From the NCBI RefSeq assembly GCF_003944765.1, contig NZ_RWIU01000001.1, positions 496,001 to 560,000 on the forward strand: DNA of 64,000 nt, in the 5' to 3' direction. This DNA is from Hymenobacter perfusus. GTDB lineage: Bacteria > Bacteroidota > Bacteroidia > Cytophagales > Hymenobacteraceae. The notes under the pieces are model-generated. The model did no database searches. It saw nothing but the letters and a program-made list of their open reading frames with translations, and was not told where the DNA came from. The translations under genes were made by a program, and so were the position numbers. How positions within the stretch are numbered: position 1 is the stretch's first letter; each line of letters starts with the position of its first letter. This document shows positions 41,098 to 52,033 of the stretch, in pieces.

Positions 41098-42960
41098 ATG
41101 GCCAAAGTCGCAATTAACCTCTCTACCGGGAGCATTCAACAGGAAGAAATCATTGTCGGCATTGACTTGGGCACGACCAACTCCCTGGTGGCCTACATCC
41201 ACCCCGACGGCCGCCAGCCGCTGGCCATCAACGACCAGGGCCGGGGCACCATCGTACCTTCGGTAGTGCATTTTCCGGCCGGTGGCGACACTCCCATCGT
41301 AGGAACCGAGGCCAAGGATTTTCTACTCACTGACCCGCAGAACACCATTTATTCGGTGAAGCGGCTGCTGGGCAAAAGCTACAAAGACCTGGGCCAACAC
41401 GCCCGGGAGCTAGGCTACAAGGTGATTGACGACAACTCGGAAGGGCTGGTCAAAATTCGGGTGGGCGACCGGTTCTACTCGCCCATTGAGTTGTCGGCCG
41501 AGATTCTGAAGGAGTTGCGCGCCCGAGCCGAGCACGCCCTCAAAACGCCCGTCAATAAGGCCGTTATTACCGTTCCGGCCTACTTCAACGACTCCCAGCG
41601 CCAGGCCACCCGCGACGCCGGCCGGCTGGCGGGCCTGGAGGTGCTGCGCATCGTGAACGAGCCCACGGCGGCGGCCCTGGCCTACGGCATCGGCCTGCAC
41701 CCCGACGAGGAAAAAACCGTGGCCGTGTACGATTTGGGCGGCGGCACCTTCGATGTGAGCGTGCTGCACCTGCATCAAGGTATTTTTGAGGTACTGAGCA
41801 CCAATGGCGACACCTACCTGGGCGGCGACGACCTGGACCGGGCCATTTCCGACCACTGGACTGCCACCTACGACCTCGCCGACCGTCTGCGGGACAACGG
41901 CCCGCTGCAGCAGGAACTGCGGCTGCTGGCCGAGTCGGCCAAGCGGTACCTGAGCCAGCACGACGACTTCGCCGGCAACCTCGGCGACGACGTGGTGGTG
42001 CGGCTCAGCAAAACCGAGTTCAACGCGCTGGTGCAGCCCTTAGTGGACCGCACCATCACCTCCTGCCGGCAGGCCCTTACTGATGCCGGCATGACACCCG
42101 ATAAGCTCGATGCCGTGCTGCTGGTGGGCGGCTCGACGCGCGTGCCACTGGTGTACGACGCCGTGTCGCAGTTTTTCGGGCAGCCGGCCAACAACTCACT
42201 CAATCCCGACGAAGTGGTAGCCCTGGGTGCCGCCATTCAGGCCGATATTCTGGCCGGCAACCGGCGCGACGTGCTGCTGCTGGACGTAACGCCCCTCACG
42301 CTGGGTATCGAAACCCTGGGCGGGCTCATGGACCCTATTATCCCGCGCAACTCCAAAATTCCGACCAAGGCCGGCCGCCAGTACACTACCTCCGTGGATG
42401 GGCAGGTGAACCTGAAGATTTCGGTGTACCAGGGCGAGCGGGATTTGGTGCAGGAAAACCGCAAGCTGGCCGAGTTCGACCTGCGCGGCATTCCGGCCAT
42501 GCCCGCCGGTCTGCCCAAAGTGGACGTGAACTTCCTGCTCAACGCCGATGGCATTTTACAGGTGGAAGCCATTGAGCTGCGTTCCAACACCCGGCAGGCC
42601 GTGGAAATTAAGCCCCAGTACGGCCTCACCGACGACCAGGTGGAGCAGATGCTGATGGACTCGCTCACCCATGCCCGCGAGGATGTGGCGGCCCGCATGG
42701 TCATTGAGGCCCGCACCGTAGCTGAGCAGATGCTGTATCAGGTGGAGCGGTTCGTGGCCAAAAACGGCCAGCATCTCACCCCCGAAGAAACCACCCAGAC
42801 CCAGGCCGGTGTAACCACGCTGCGCGCCGCCCTCGAAACCAAGGAGAAGGACATTATCCTGAAAGCTGTGGACGAGTTGGAAGAACTCACCCGCCCCTTT
42901 GCGGAGCGCGTGATGAACATCAGCATCAGCCAAGCCATGGCCGGCAAGAAGATTGGCTGA
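41098..42960 (+). CDS. hscA: Hsp70-family chaperone, HscA type (Fe-S protein assembly)
   Basis: 620 residues from ATG 41098 ([20 protein letters not shown]), the length of HscA (about 616-620) and with its leading segment. ATPase motifs: [65 protein letters not shown] and [15 protein letters not shown]. The substrate domain has [20 protein letters not shown]. It lacks the long DnaK acidic tail and so fits HscA rather than DnaK; HscA assists cluster transfer from the IscU scaffold. No iscU, hscB or fdx lies nearby, so the assignment rests on sequence character only. Confidence 0.85.
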   Translation: MAKVAINLSTGSIQQEEIIVGIDLGTTNSLVAYIHPDGRQPLAINDQGRGTIVPSVVHFPAGGDTPIVGTEAKDFLLTDPQNTIYSVKRLLGKSYKDLGQHARELGYKVIDDNSEGLVKIRVGDRFYSPIELSAEILKELRARAEHALKTPVNKAVITVPAYFNDSQRQATRDAGRLAGLEVLRIVNEPTAAALAYGIGLHPDEEKTVAVYDLGGGTFDVSVLHLHQGIFEVLSTNGDTYLGGDDLDRAISDHWTATYDLADRLRDNGPLQQELRLLAESAKRYLSQHDDFAGNLGDDVVVRLSKTEFNALVQPLVDRTITSCRQALTDAGMTPDKLDAVLLVGGSTRVPLVYDAVSQFFGQPANNSLNPDEVVALGAAIQADILAGNRRDVLLLDVTPLTLGIETLGGLMDPIIPRNSKIPTKAGRQYTTSVDGQVNLKISVYQGERDLVQENRKLAEFDLRGIPAMPAGLPKVDVNFLLNADGILQVEAIELRSNTRQAVEIKPQYGLTDDQVEQMLMDSLTHAREDVAARMVIEARTVAEQMLYQVERFVAKNGQHLTPEETTQTQAGVTTLRAALETKEKDIILKAVDELEELTRPFAERVMNISISQAMAGKKIG

Positions 42961-42992
42961 TAGTACCACTTGACTCACCCAAACCATTGGTC

Positions 42993-43027
42993 AAGCCCCA
43001 CTGTCAGTACTGATGGTGGGGCTTTTC
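42993..43027 (+). terminator. Intrinsic terminator of hscA
   Basis: Stem AAGCCCCAC / GTGGGGCTT with an AGTACT palindrome in the loop and a TTTT tail, 33 bases after the stop. Confidence 0.85.
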
Positions 43028-43140
43028 ATTTTCTGTTTGCAGCTTTACAGCTCCCGCCTGAGAAGTACTAAAGAGCACAAATGCTGTTTGCAGGCCAGAT
43101 GAGGTTCCATAAGCGGCAGTAAACAGTATAAGAAGTTCCT

Positions 43141-44352
43141 ATGAACCCACACCTTGCTCGCCTCTGCGACATAGCCCAGCAACCCAGCCGCCGCATCATC
43201 GGGCTGATGTCGGGTACTTCTCTGGATGGACTGGATGTGGCCTTATGTCGGCTGCACGGGCAGGGCATTGCTACGCGGCTGGAACTGGAGCAGTTTGCCA
43301 CGGTGCCGTATACTGAGGAAGTGCGCCACCGCGTGCGGCAGGTATTTGCGCGGGAACAGGTTAGTCTGGAGTATGTAACGCTGCTGCATGCGTGGCTGGG
43401 CCGGCTGCACGCCGATATGGTGCTCGCCTGCCTGCGGCAATGGCAGGTAGCTCCCACCGAAATCGACCTGATAGCCAGCCATGGCCAAACGGTGTATCAT
43501 GCTCCTGCCCACCAGCACCAGCTGCCCGATTTCCCCGGTTTGAACGCCACGCTGCAACTCGGCGACGCCGACCATCTGGCCGTGGCAACCGGTATTATTA
43601 CGTTCAGCGACTTTCGGCAGAAGCACATAGCGGCCGGCGGCGAAGGGGCGCCCCTGGCTGCGTACGGCGACTACTTACTGTTGAGCAGTGCTACTGAGGA
43701 ACGGCTGCTGCTTAACCTGGGCGGTATTGCCAACTTCACGTACCTGCCACAAACTGGGGCTGATACGACCCACGCTTTCAGCACCGATACTGGCCCCGGC
43801 AACACCCTGCTCGATGCGGCCATCCGGGCGCACCATCCGACCCTGAGCTATGATACTGATGGGCGCTTAGCCGCCGCCGGACAAGTTCACCACGATTTGC
43901 TCGATGATTTGCTGCGCGCTTCCTTCTTTGACGCACCGCTGCCCAAAACAACTGGCCCTGAGTTGTTCAGTCCGGCTTACGTGCAGGCGGCCCGGCACCG
44001 TACGGGTACCATGAACCTGCGCCTGGAGGATTTGCTGGCCACCTTGGTAGAATTCAGCGCCCTTGGTGTAGCGCGGGCGGCCCGGCTGGCTTTCGGCCCA
44101 CAACCCGCTTTGGCGGTATATGTCAGCGGCGGCGGGGCTCATAATCCTGCTCTCATGGCGGCCCTGCAACGGCAGCTACCGGCCTGTTCATTTGCTACTA
44201 CCGCCGCGTTGGGCATAGCGCCGGATGCCAAGGAGGCTATTCTGTTTGCGGTGCTGGCCAATGAGGCCGTAGCCGGACAGCCGGTCAGTATCGGGGCCGG
44301 GCGGCAACGGGTACCGGCCGTGAGTATGGGCAAAATTTCCTTACCCGGATAA
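43141..44352 (+). CDS. anmK: Anhydro-N-acetylmuramic acid kinase
   Basis: 403 residues. It phosphorylates and cleaves 1,6-anhydro-MurNAc from peptidoglycan turnover to MurNAc-6-phosphate. The N-terminal hallmark RRIIGLMSGTSLDGLDVALC is clear; others are LIASHGQTVYHAPAHQHQLP, LQLGDADHLAVATGI, FRQKHIAAGGEGAPLAAYGD, NLGGIANFTYLP, FSTDTGPGNTLLDAAI and YVSGGGAHNPALMAALQ. Active-site Asp is in the SGTSLDGLD/GQT region typical of the family. It follows the hscA terminator and is convergent with the gene at 44360. A recycling route fits the two L,D-transpeptidase-like proteins in the window, without direct linkage. Confidence 0.96.
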   Translation: MNPHLARLCDIAQQPSRRIIGLMSGTSLDGLDVALCRLHGQGIATRLELEQFATVPYTEEVRHRVRQVFAREQVSLEYVTLLHAWLGRLHADMVLACLRQWQVAPTEIDLIASHGQTVYHAPAHQHQLPDFPGLNATLQLGDADHLAVATGIITFSDFRQKHIAAGGEGAPLAAYGDYLLLSSATEERLLLNLGGIANFTYLPQTGADTTHAFSTDTGPGNTLLDAAIRAHHPTLSYDTDGRLAAAGQVHHDLLDDLLRASFFDAPLPKTTGPELFSPAYVQAARHRTGTMNLRLEDLLATLVEFSALGVARAARLAFGPQPALAVYVSGGGAHNPALMAALQRQLPACSFATTAALGIAPDAKEAILFAVLANEAVAGQPVSIGAGRQRVPAVSMGKISLPG

Positions 44353-44359
44353 CCAGCGG

Positions 44360-44800
44360 CTACGGCCGCAGCCTGATTAATCCAAACCCCTGAATCTGGC
44401 GGGCCGTGGAATCCTGAAACGTCACGTCAAGCTGGAAGTGAGGGCCAGGACGCAGACTATCGGCCCGGTAGCTGAAAGCCACGAAGGGTTGAACGTGCTC
44501 TTCTTCCCGCAGCCGGTACCCCAGTTTGTACAAATCAATAACCGGCCCGTACGTGCGGGCCTGCTCGATGATGGGCAACGTAGCCATTCGGAATGCCGCC
44601 AGTGGCAGTTGCCGTTGGGCATCGGGACTGAGGTGCTCATAGGCCGTATCCCAGTTGCCCGCCAGCAGTGCCAGCAGAAACTGCCGCGCTACCTGCACCT
44701 GCGAAGAACGGGTCTGCTGCGCCTGTGCGGGCACTGCGCACGTCAGCAGCCCCGCCAGTATACTGATGTAAAAGCCCCGAATCGAATAACTGCGTTTCAT
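44360..44800 (-). CDS. Small exported protein, DUF3887/DUF4019-like
   Basis: 146 residues with signal peptide (FYISILAGLLTCAVPAQAQ). The mature part resembles NTF2-like DUF3887/DUF4019 domains: VARQFLLALLAGNWDTAYEH, LSPDAQRQLPLAAFRMATLP and a closing beta sheet HFQLDVTFQDSTARQIQGFG. Such domains often hold a hydrophobic ligand pocket. Exact function unknown. It is downstream of the CARDB gene on the same strand (68 bp gap). Confidence 0.75.
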   Translation of the reverse strand: MKRSYSIRGFYISILAGLLTCAVPAQAQQTRSSQVQVARQFLLALLAGNWDTAYEHLSPDAQRQLPLAAFRMATLPIIEQARTYGPVIDLYKLGYRLREEEHVQPFVAFSYRADSLRPGPHFQLDVTFQDSTARQIQGFGLIRLRP

Positions 44801-44868
44801 ATTCCGAAGGCTGAGGTGGGCCGGTTAAGAAAGGTGAGTTGCGGCGTAGTCAGGCGCAAAAGGCTCGG

Positions 44869-45975
44869 TTACTGCACTACTATCCGCCGGACCATCTGCT
44901 GTCCTGTTCCTGCTACGTGCAGCAGGTATAATCCGGCGGGCAGCTGCGTCGTTTCAATCCGGGCCCACGTAGTGCCCACCAGTACCGAGGTACCGGCTAC
45001 CGGCCTTCCCAAAGCGTCCGTCAGTATGGAGGTCAGCGGTTGGGTAGCGTTGGGGCTGCTCAGTTTCACCAGTATAGGGGCTCCCCGCTCCACAGGATTC
45101 GGCTGTACCTCAAGGCTGGCATCGGAAGCGGCCAGGCCAGTGGCGGTTATACTCCCCGTCACCCGCAGAGCCAATGCCCGGGAGTTGTTGTTCTCATTCG
45201 ACTCAACAAGCATGTTCCGGGGGTCAATCATGACTACCAGATAATAGTTGCCGGGAGCGGTAGAGGCCGGCACAGTAAGCACGGGGGCCGAGAAAACAGT
45301 TCCGACACCCGTACTTCCCCCGATTGCCCCGGCTATACTGCCGTTGGTTATGGTGCCCAGCAGCACGTCGCTGGCCGCTGAAAACACGGTATCAACCGAC
45401 AGATAAAAGCCGATTTCATGGGCGGCAGCGCCCACAGGGCCCCGGTTGTAGATAAAGGAAAAAACCCCTGTGCTACCACCGGCCGGCAGCGTCCCAAACG
45501 ACAGCGAAGGCCGCCACAACTCCAGGTCCGGCAATGCCACGGTGCCAGTAGTAATCGAGAGCGGAATGGTTACCACATTGTTCGTCTCATCCGACTCCCG
45601 CTCGGCATTCAACGGATCGGCCACCAACACCAACTGGTAAGAACCGGCTGGCACCAGCGGAAAGCGGGCCGTAACCGCGCAGGTTCCCGACTGCCCCGGA
45701 AACAGCAGCGACTGGCACGTTGTCCCCAGAAAGGTGTCGGTAGCATCCCACGTAGCATCAGCCGACAAATAGTAGCCGATGCAGTTGAACTGGGAGCCGT
45801 TTGTCCCCTGATTTTTTATATTGGCCGACATGTAGACAGACCCTCCGGCCAGCGCCGAAGCGGGAGTAGCAAACGGGCCCACCACTACCAGATCGGGTTG
45901 GTTCTGGCCTTGTGCGGATACTGAAAGGCCGCTCAAGACTGCCCAAAAAGCCAATAGAAGTAGTGTTTTCATCAT
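44869..45975 (-). CDS. Secreted CARDB-domain protein with T9SS sorting domain
   Basis: 368 residues with signal peptide (TLLLLAFWAVLSGLSVSAQ). Two CARDB (Ig-like) domains: residues about 25-130 (PDLVVVGPFATPASALAGGS, NIKNQGTNGSQFNCIGYYLS, LVADPLNAERESDETNNVVT) and about 140-255 (PDLELWRPSLSFGTLPAGGS, VMIDPRNMLVESNENNNSRA). The DExNN endings are the usual CARDB signature. The C-terminus (VQPNPVERGAPILVKLSSP, LTDALGRPVAGTSVLV, LPAGLYLLHVAGTG) is a type A T9SS sorting domain. It is likely an extracellular adhesive or structural protein. Confidence 0.9.
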   Translation of the reverse strand: MMKTLLLLAFWAVLSGLSVSAQGQNQPDLVVVGPFATPASALAGGSVYMSANIKNQGTNGSQFNCIGYYLSADATWDATDTFLGTTCQSLLFPGQSGTCAVTARFPLVPAGSYQLVLVADPLNAERESDETNNVVTIPLSITTGTVALPDLELWRPSLSFGTLPAGGSTGVFSFIYNRGPVGAAAHEIGFYLSVDTVFSAASDVLLGTITNGSIAGAIGGSTGVGTVFSAPVLTVPASTAPGNYYLVVMIDPRNMLVESNENNNSRALALRVTGSITATGLAASDASLEVQPNPVERGAPILVKLSSPNATQPLTSILTDALGRPVAGTSVLVGTTWARIETTQLPAGLYLLHVAGTGQQMVRRIVVQ

Positions 45976-46005
45976 ACGCTGCGTCAGTAAATGGCTCGGA
46001 GAGGA

Positions 46006-46323
46006 CTACTTCTTTTCTGCCGGCACCAGCAGAAACACATCTTCGCCGGGCCGCTTCATAATGTATTTCTCGCGGGCAAATTTCTCCAGCAGCTCCGGAC
46101 TGCTGAGCAGCTCGGCCCGGTCACTTTTTACCTTGTCAATTTCGCGCAGATAGTATTGCTTGTCGGTTTGCAGCTCCTGCCACTTGGCATACATATCGTA
46201 CTGCTTCACAAAATCGTTAGCATCAAACAGGAACATCCAAGCCATAAACGCCACTCCGGCCAGGAAGTAGAAGCTGCGCAGAAAGCGCGGAACCCGTTCA
46301 AATATTTCCAAAGCACTCATCAC
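46006..46323 (-). CDS. Septum formation initiator family protein (DivIC/FtsB-like)
   Basis: 105 residues, ATG 46323 or the next Met. One membrane span (SFYFLAGVAFMAWMFLFDA) is followed by a coiled coil (KWQELQTDKQYYLREIDKVK) and the family ending EKFAREKYIMKRPGEDVFLL, matching the A-R-E-x-x-x-M/L-x-x-x-G-E motif of FtsB/DivIC. It works in the divisome FtsQ-L-B complex. It lies between the enolase gene and the CARDB gene, and eno-FtsB adjacency is widespread in bacteria. Confidence 0.92.
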   Translation of the reverse strand: MMSALEIFERVPRFLRSFYFLAGVAFMAWMFLFDANDFVKQYDMYAKWQELQTDKQYYLREIDKVKSDRAELLSSPELLEKFAREKYIMKRPGEDVFLLVPAEKK

Positions 46324-46440
46324 AGTACAGGTAAAGCGTACATCTTGTAGGGTCCCTCCCTGATTCTCAGGGCCGGCCTAAGCAAATATCCGGCATTTTC
46401 CCCAGTCCGGCTTCATCTGGTTTCGGGCACCTTCCACTAC

Positions 46441-46476
46441 AAAAAACGGCACCGCCGCCCACAGGCAACGGTGCCG
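46441..46476 (-). terminator. Intrinsic terminator of eno
   Basis: Stem CGGCACCG / CGGTGCCG with a 14-base loop and TTTTTT on the minus strand, 47 bases after the eno stop. Confidence 0.88.
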
Positions 46477-46523
46477 CTCAACAGAAATCCGGGTATTCCG
46501 GAAAATCCGGCAGAAGCCGCTAA

Positions 46524-47888
<1,365 letters not shown>

Positions 47889-47994
47889 TCAATTGGTCGT
47901 TTTTGCCCAGCATCCTGGCCTCTATTGCAAAAGCAGCACCGCAAAAAGCCAGTAGCGCAACAAGTCATCAGGCTATACCGGTCCGTCAAACATG

Positions 47995-48028
47995 AAAAAA
48001 GGGATGTACCTCGCGGTACATCCCTTTT
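47995..48028 (-). terminator. Intrinsic terminator at the end of the ribosomal protein cluster
   Basis: Perfect 14-bp stem AAAAGGGATGTACC / GGTACATCCCTTTT with a 4-base TCGC loop and a T-run on the minus strand, 31 bases past the rplQ stop. Confidence 0.92.
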
Positions 48029-48059
48029 CAATTCATAAGCGTGGCGCTTACTAAACTAA

Positions 48060-48647
48060 CTACTCAGCAGCTTTCTCCTCGCGGGTTTCGCCGTCTTTCA
48101 GCGTTTCGGTAGCAGTATCCTCGGGAGCCGAAACTTCCGTGGTAGCAGCCTTGGCTTTTTTAGCTGGCTTCTCCTCGGCTACTACTTCAGCCGACGATTC
48201 GCCTTCAGCCGTAGCCTTTTTCTTGCCGCGCGAACGACGAGTAGTCGTCTTAGCTTCAGCAGCGGTAGTAGCTTCCAGCATGGTTTCGTTGAAGTCAACC
48301 AACTCAATGATGCACATCTCCGCGTTGTCACCCAGACGGGTAGCGCTCAGCTTGATGATACGGGTGTAACCGCCGGGACGGGTAGCAATTTTAGCCGATA
48401 CCGTACCGAACAGCTCCTTCAGGGTTTCTTTGTTGTTAAGAACCGAGAAAACCAGACGACGCGAGTGCGTAGTGTCGCTCTTGGATTTGGTGAGCAGAGG
48501 CTCTACGAACTTACGCAGGGCCTTGGCTTTCGCAACTGTGGTGGTGATGCGCTTGTGCTGAATCAGCGACGAAGCCATGTTCGAGAGCATGGCATTGCGG
48601 TGCGAGGCCGTCCGGCCGAGGTGGTTGATGGTTTTACCGTGACGCAT
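48060..48647 (-). CDS. rplQ: 50S ribosomal protein L17 with long C-terminal extension
   Basis: 195 residues from ATG 48647 ([20 protein letters not shown]), against about 115-130 in the core family. The L17 core (residues 1-120) includes [20 protein letters not shown] and [20 protein letters not shown]. After ELVDFNET the protein has a Lys/Ala/Glu/Thr-rich disordered tail ([40 protein letters not shown]). It is the last gene of the cluster and appears to have its own promoter (48773-48780) downstream of a terminator after rpoA. Confidence 0.97.
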   Translation of the reverse strand: MRHGKTINHLGRTASHRNAMLSNMASSLIQHKRITTTVAKAKALRKFVEPLLTKSKSDTTHSRRLVFSVLNNKETLKELFGTVSAKIATRPGGYTRIIKLSATRLGDNAEMCIIELVDFNETMLEATTAAEAKTTTRRSRGKKKATAEGESSAEVVAEEKPAKKAKAATTEVSAPEDTATETLKDGETREEKAAE

Positions 48648-48772
48648 AAAAAAGAAAAAGCGTGAGCTTGCGGGCAACGACCACGGCGGAAAATAGCCCG
48701 TGTGCACGGGTTACTCTCACATTAGAACCGCTGCCCCTCGGGGCTCACTAAGTTAAAAGTGTGAATGGGGTG

Positions 48773-48780
48773 CAAAGGTA
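48773..48780 (-). promoter_or_regulatory. -7 promoter box of rplQ
   Basis: TACCTTTG on the gene strand, 125 bases before the rplQ ATG and after the rpoA terminator; a TTTTTTTG run lies 13 bases upstream of the box, closer than the usual -33 spacing. Confidence 0.6.
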
Positions 48781-48794
48781 GGAAATACCCGGAC

Positions 48795-48853
48795 AAAAAA
48801 AGTGTGCTGCTGTGAAAATGTGTTTGACACACACGCCTCACAGTCAGCACACT
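48795..48853 (-). terminator. Intrinsic terminator between rpoA and rplQ
   Basis: Stem AGTGTGCTG-CTGTGA (48801-48815) with TCACAG-t-CAGCACACT (48838-48853), one bulged base, and a seven-base T-run on the minus strand (A-run 48795-48801). Confidence 0.85.
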
Positions 48854-48870
48854 TTCAGCTTACGGGAAGC

Positions 48871-49860
48871 CTATTCTTCGTCGAGCTTGTATTTGCCCAA
48901 GTCCATCCCGAAGGTCAGACCTTTTTCCTCTACGAGGTTTTCCAATTCCGTCAACGACTTCTTACCGAAGTTGCGGAACTTCATCATGTCGGCCATATCA
49001 AGCTGCACCAGGTCGCCGAGGGTTTTGATGTCGGCAGCCTTGAGGCAGTTGTAGGCGCGCACGCTCAGGTCCATATCCGCCAGCGGCGTCTTCAGAACTT
49101 TGCGCATGTGCAGCGTCTCCTCGTCCACCGTTTCTTCCTCTTCGGCTTTCACCGTTTCGAAAGTCATGGTGCTGTCGGAGAACAGCATGAAGTGTTGGAT
49201 CAGGATGTTGGCCGCACCTTTCAGCGCGTCCTCCGGGTGAATCGAGCCGTCCGTGTGAATCTCAATAACGAGCTTCTCATAGTCGGTTTTTTGCTCTACC
49301 CGAGTGTTTTCGATGCTGTACTTCACGTTCTTGATAGGCGTGAAGATAGCATCAATGGCAATTTGACCGAAAACTTGGTCAGCGGGCTTATTCTCCTCAG
49401 CGGGAACGTAGCCACGTCCTTTCTGAATCGTAAACTCGAACTCCAACTCGGTGTTGGGGTCTACGTTGCAGATAACCAAGTCAGGGTTCAATACCTGGAA
49501 ACCGTTGGTGAACTTGTTGATGTCACCGGCCGAGAACGTGTCCTGACCTTTTACGCGCACCGTGATTTTGTCTTCGATGGCGTCGCTCACTTTCTTGAAG
49601 CGAACCTGTTTCAGGTTCAGGATGATTTCGGACATGTCCTCAATCACCCCTTCAATGGTCATGAACTCGTGCAGTACGCTATTCGTGCGAACCGACGTGA
49701 TGGCATAGCCCTCCAGCGACGACAGCAGGATGCGGCGCAGAGCGTTGCCGATCGTGACGCCGTAGCCTTTCTCCAGCGGTTTGAATTCAAACGTTCCGTA
49801 GAAGTCGTCGGATTTCTCCATCACAACCTTCTCCGGCATTTGAAAAGCTAAGATTGACAT
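48871..49860 (-). CDS. rpoA: RNA polymerase alpha subunit
   Basis: 329 residues. The N-terminal assembly domain has [40 protein letters not shown] and [20 protein letters not shown]. The C-terminal DNA-binding domain has [20 protein letters not shown] and [20 protein letters not shown]. It follows rpsD, with a 140-bp spacer holding a GC-rich hairpin and a heptamer repeat, and ends in its own terminator before rplQ. Confidence 0.99.
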   Translation of the reverse strand: MSILAFQMPEKVVMEKSDDFYGTFEFKPLEKGYGVTIGNALRRILLSSLEGYAITSVRTNSVLHEFMTIEGVIEDMSEIILNLKQVRFKKVSDAIEDKITVRVKGQDTFSAGDINKFTNGFQVLNPDLVICNVDPNTELEFEFTIQKGRGYVPAEENKPADQVFGQIAIDAIFTPIKNVKYSIENTRVEQKTDYEKLVIEIHTDGSIHPEDALKGAANILIQHFMLFSDSTMTFETVKAEEEETVDEETLHMRKVLKTPLADMDLSVRAYNCLKAADIKTLGDLVQLDMADMMKFRNFGKKSLTELENLVEEKGLTFGMDLGKYKLDEE

Positions 49861-49892
49861 AAGTGGGGCGGTTTGTTAGTATTGAGTAAAAG

Positions 49893-49941
49893 GTATCAGG
49901 TAGTTAGACAAAATGTCCCGATACCCAATACCCAATACCTG
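49893..49941. repeat. ATACCCA/ATACCTG heptamers with inverted partner, rpsD-rpoA gap
   Basis: ATACCCA (49921-49927), ATACCCA (49928-49934) and ATACCTG (49935-49941) in tandem; GTATCAGGTA around 49893-49903 is a partial inverted copy. It lies in the rpoA leader. Confidence 0.75.
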
Positions 49942-49969
49942 AATCCATGTAAAAAAGTCGAAGCAGAGA

Positions 49970-49993
49970 AACGGCCCGGACTGCCGGGCCGTT
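49970..49993 (-). terminator. GC-rich hairpin between rpsD and rpoA (attenuator or terminator)
   Basis: Perfect 10-bp stem AACGGCCCGG / CCGGGCCGTT with a 4-base loop, 7 bases after the rpsD stop. The T-run (TTTTTT) comes 13 bases later, so termination may be partial. Confidence 0.65.
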
Positions 49994-50000
49994 CCACTAG

Positions 50001-50606
50001 TTACTTCGAGTACAGCTCGACGATCAGCTGCTCCGTGATTTTCTCCGGAATCAACTCACGCGAGGGGGCACTAATGAACTTGCCCACCATGTCTTTGCCG
50101 TCCCACTCCAGCCACGAGAAAGCACGCGCGTTGCGGGCGCTCAGGCTCGTAGTGATGGCTTCCAGCGACTTCGACTTTTCACGCACGGCAACAACGTCAC
50201 CAGCGCGGAGTTTGTACGAAGCAATGTTCACAATCTCACCGTTTACGGTGATGTGCTTGTGCAGAACGAGCTGACGAGCGGCGCGACGCGTAGGGGCAAT
50301 ACCCAAACGGTAAACCGTGTTGTCCAAACGCGACTCCAGCAAAGCCAGCAGGTTGTCACCGGTGATGCCGGGCAGCGCAGCCGCTTTGTGGAACAGGTTT
50401 TCGAACTGCTTTTCCAGTACGCCGTACATGTACTTCACTTTCTGCTTTTCCATCAGCTGGACAGCGTACTCGCTCTGCTTCTTACGACGACCACGACCAT
50501 GCTGGCCGGGGGGGTATGCTTTCTTGGTGAGTGCCTTGCTCGGGCCGAAGATCGGCTCATTGAAGCGACGGGCAATCTTGGTTTTGGGACCAGTATAACG
50601 TGCCAT
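50001..50606 (-). CDS. rpsD: 30S ribosomal protein S4
   Basis: 201 residues from ATG 50606 ([20 protein letters not shown]). The S4 RNA-binding core is clear: [60 protein letters not shown] and [15 protein letters not shown] primary 16S binder and mRNA-entry protein. The N-terminal part lacks the Cys4 zinc motif of some S4 forms. It lies between rpsK and rpoA. Confidence 0.98.
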   Translation of the reverse strand: MARYTGPKTKIARRFNEPIFGPSKALTKKAYPPGQHGRGRRKKQSEYAVQLMEKQKVKYMYGVLEKQFENLFHKAAALPGITGDNLLALLESRLDNTVYRLGIAPTRRAARQLVLHKHITVNGEIVNIASYKLRAGDVVAVREKSKSLEAITTSLSARNARAFSWLEWDGKDMVGKFISAPSRELIPEKITEQLIVELYSK

Positions 50607-50722
50607 TTCGGAGTTGTTGAGTGTTGAGGGGGGTGAACTGTTCGGCGTAAGTTCAGAATCCGATATGGCCACCCAAAGGCAGCTTTAACCAGTATTCTGG
50701 ACCGATAGTTCGAGTCACGTAA

Positions 50723-51115
50723 CTAAACGCGACGACGTTTGGGAGGACGGCAGCCATTGTGGGGCAGCGGCGTCACGTCCTTAATGGTCGTTACCTCAAT
50801 ACCCACGTTACCCAGCGTACGGATGGCCGACTCACGGCCAGCGCCCGGACCCTTCACGAATACTTCGGCTTTGCGCATGCCCAGGTCATGAGCAACTTTA
50901 CCGCAATCCGTCATAGCCATTTGAGCGGCGTAGGGCGTGTTCTTCTTCGAGCCACGGAATCCCATCTTACCAGCCGACGCCCACGAAATTACCTGGCCGT
51001 TGTTGTTGGTGATGGAGATGATGATGTTGTTGAAGGAGGCTTTGATGTGTACCTGACCTACTGGTTCAACAACGACAACGCGCTTCTTGGCTTTGTCTTT
51101 TCTTTTTTGTGCCAT
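50723..51115 (-). CDS. rpsK: 30S ribosomal protein S11
   Basis: 130 residues, usual length. Core motifs: [60 protein letters not shown] and [20 protein letters not shown]; it ends PPKRRRV with the usual basic tail. Platform protein of the 30S subunit. Located between rpsM and rpsD in the alpha-operon order. Confidence 0.98.
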   Translation of the reverse strand: MAQKRKDKAKKRVVVVEPVGQVHIKASFNNIIISITNNNGQVISWASAGKMGFRGSKKNTPYAAQMAMTDCGKVAHDLGMRKAEVFVKGPGAGRESAIRTLGNVGIEVTTIKDVTPLPHNGCRPPKRRRV

Positions 51116-51193
51116 TTGGTTATCGCAAAAAACTGCGGAAGGTGTTGAAGCCCGCCCCTTCTACAGAGACTGGGCTTCGATTCCCGCTACAGA

Positions 51194-51571
51194 TTATTTA
51201 GTAGCCTTTTTCTTGCCAGCAACGGTCTTCCGCTTGCCCTTGCGGGTACGCGAGTTGTTCTTGGTACGCTGACCACGAACCGGCAGACCTTTACGGTGAC
51301 GCAGGCCGCGGTAGCAACCAATGTCCATCAGGCGCTTGATGTTCAGCTGCACTTCCGAGCGCAGAACACCTTCGGTCTTGTATTCAGCAGCAATTACGCC
51401 GCGGATTTCGCCAGCTTCGGCTTCCGTCCAGTCTTTCACCTTCTTGTTCAGGTCAACGCCTGCTTTGGTAAGGATTTGCTGGGCCGAAGCACGACCGATG
51501 CCGAAAATGTAGGTCAGCGCGATTTCACCGCGCTTGTTGTCTGGGATATCTACCCCTGCAATACGAGCCAT
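51194..51571 (-). CDS. rpsM: 30S ribosomal protein S13
   Basis: 125 residues. Motifs: [60 protein letters not shown] and a basic tail ([20 protein letters not shown]). It forms the head-to-50S bridge and contacts P-site tRNA. It lies downstream of rpmJ with a 113-bp spacer that contains TTGGGGAC / GTCCCCAA inverted words. Confidence 0.98.
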   Translation of the reverse strand: MARIAGVDIPDNKRGEIALTYIFGIGRASAQQILTKAGVDLNKKVKDWTEAEAGEIRGVIAAEYKTEGVLRSEVQLNIKRLMDIGCYRGLRHRKGLPVRGQRTKNNSRTRKGKRKTVAGKKKATK

Positions 51572-51684
51572 GTGTTGAGTTTGGGTTTTTGGCGAGTTAG
51601 GGTCTTGGGGACCTAGTTTCGGTTAGGACAGTTTTCCTTCAAAAACCAAGCCCTCAGGACCCGAAGTCCCCAACTTCCAGTTGA

Positions 51685-51801
51685 CTACCCTTGACGCTGC
51701 TTATAGCGTGGGTTCTTTTTGTTGATAACGTAGAGCTTGCCCTTGCGGCGGATGATTTTGCAATCAACGCTACGCTTCTTTACGGAGGTTTTGACTTTCA
51801 T
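51685..51801 (-). CDS. rpmJ: 50S ribosomal protein L36
   Basis: 38 residues: [20 protein letters not shown] then [18 protein letters not shown]. It matches the short L36 form. Only one Cys (residue 14) is present and the Cys/His zinc set is incomplete, so this is the zinc-free C- variant. It sits between infA (9 bases before) and rpsM. Confidence 0.97.
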   Translation of the reverse strand: MKVKTSVKKRSVDCKIIRRKGKLYVINKKNPRYKQRQG

Positions 51802-51810
51802 GTCGTCGGG

Positions 51811-52029
51811 TTATTTGTAACGGTACACAATGCGTCCCTTCGACAAATCGTAGGGCGACATTTCGAGTTTTACCTTATCTCCCGGCAGAATCTTGATGTA
51901 GTGCATCCGCATCTTGCCCGAGATATGGGCAATCAACTGGTGACCGTTCTCCAGTTCCACGCGGAACATGGCGTTGGATAAGGCTTCCAGGATAACACCG
52001 TCCTGCTCAATGGAAGTTTGTTTGGCCAT
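51811..52029 (-). CDS. infA: Translation initiation factor IF-1
   Basis: 72 residues, an S1-like OB fold: [60 protein letters not shown] and [11 protein letters not shown]. It binds the 30S A site in initiation. It follows map by 4 bases, so the two are cotranscribed. Confidence 0.99.
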   Translation of the reverse strand: MAKQTSIEQDGVILEALSNAMFRVELENGHQLIAHISGKMRMHYIKILPGDKVKLEMSPYDLSKGRIVYRYK

Positions 52030-52033
52030 AAGG

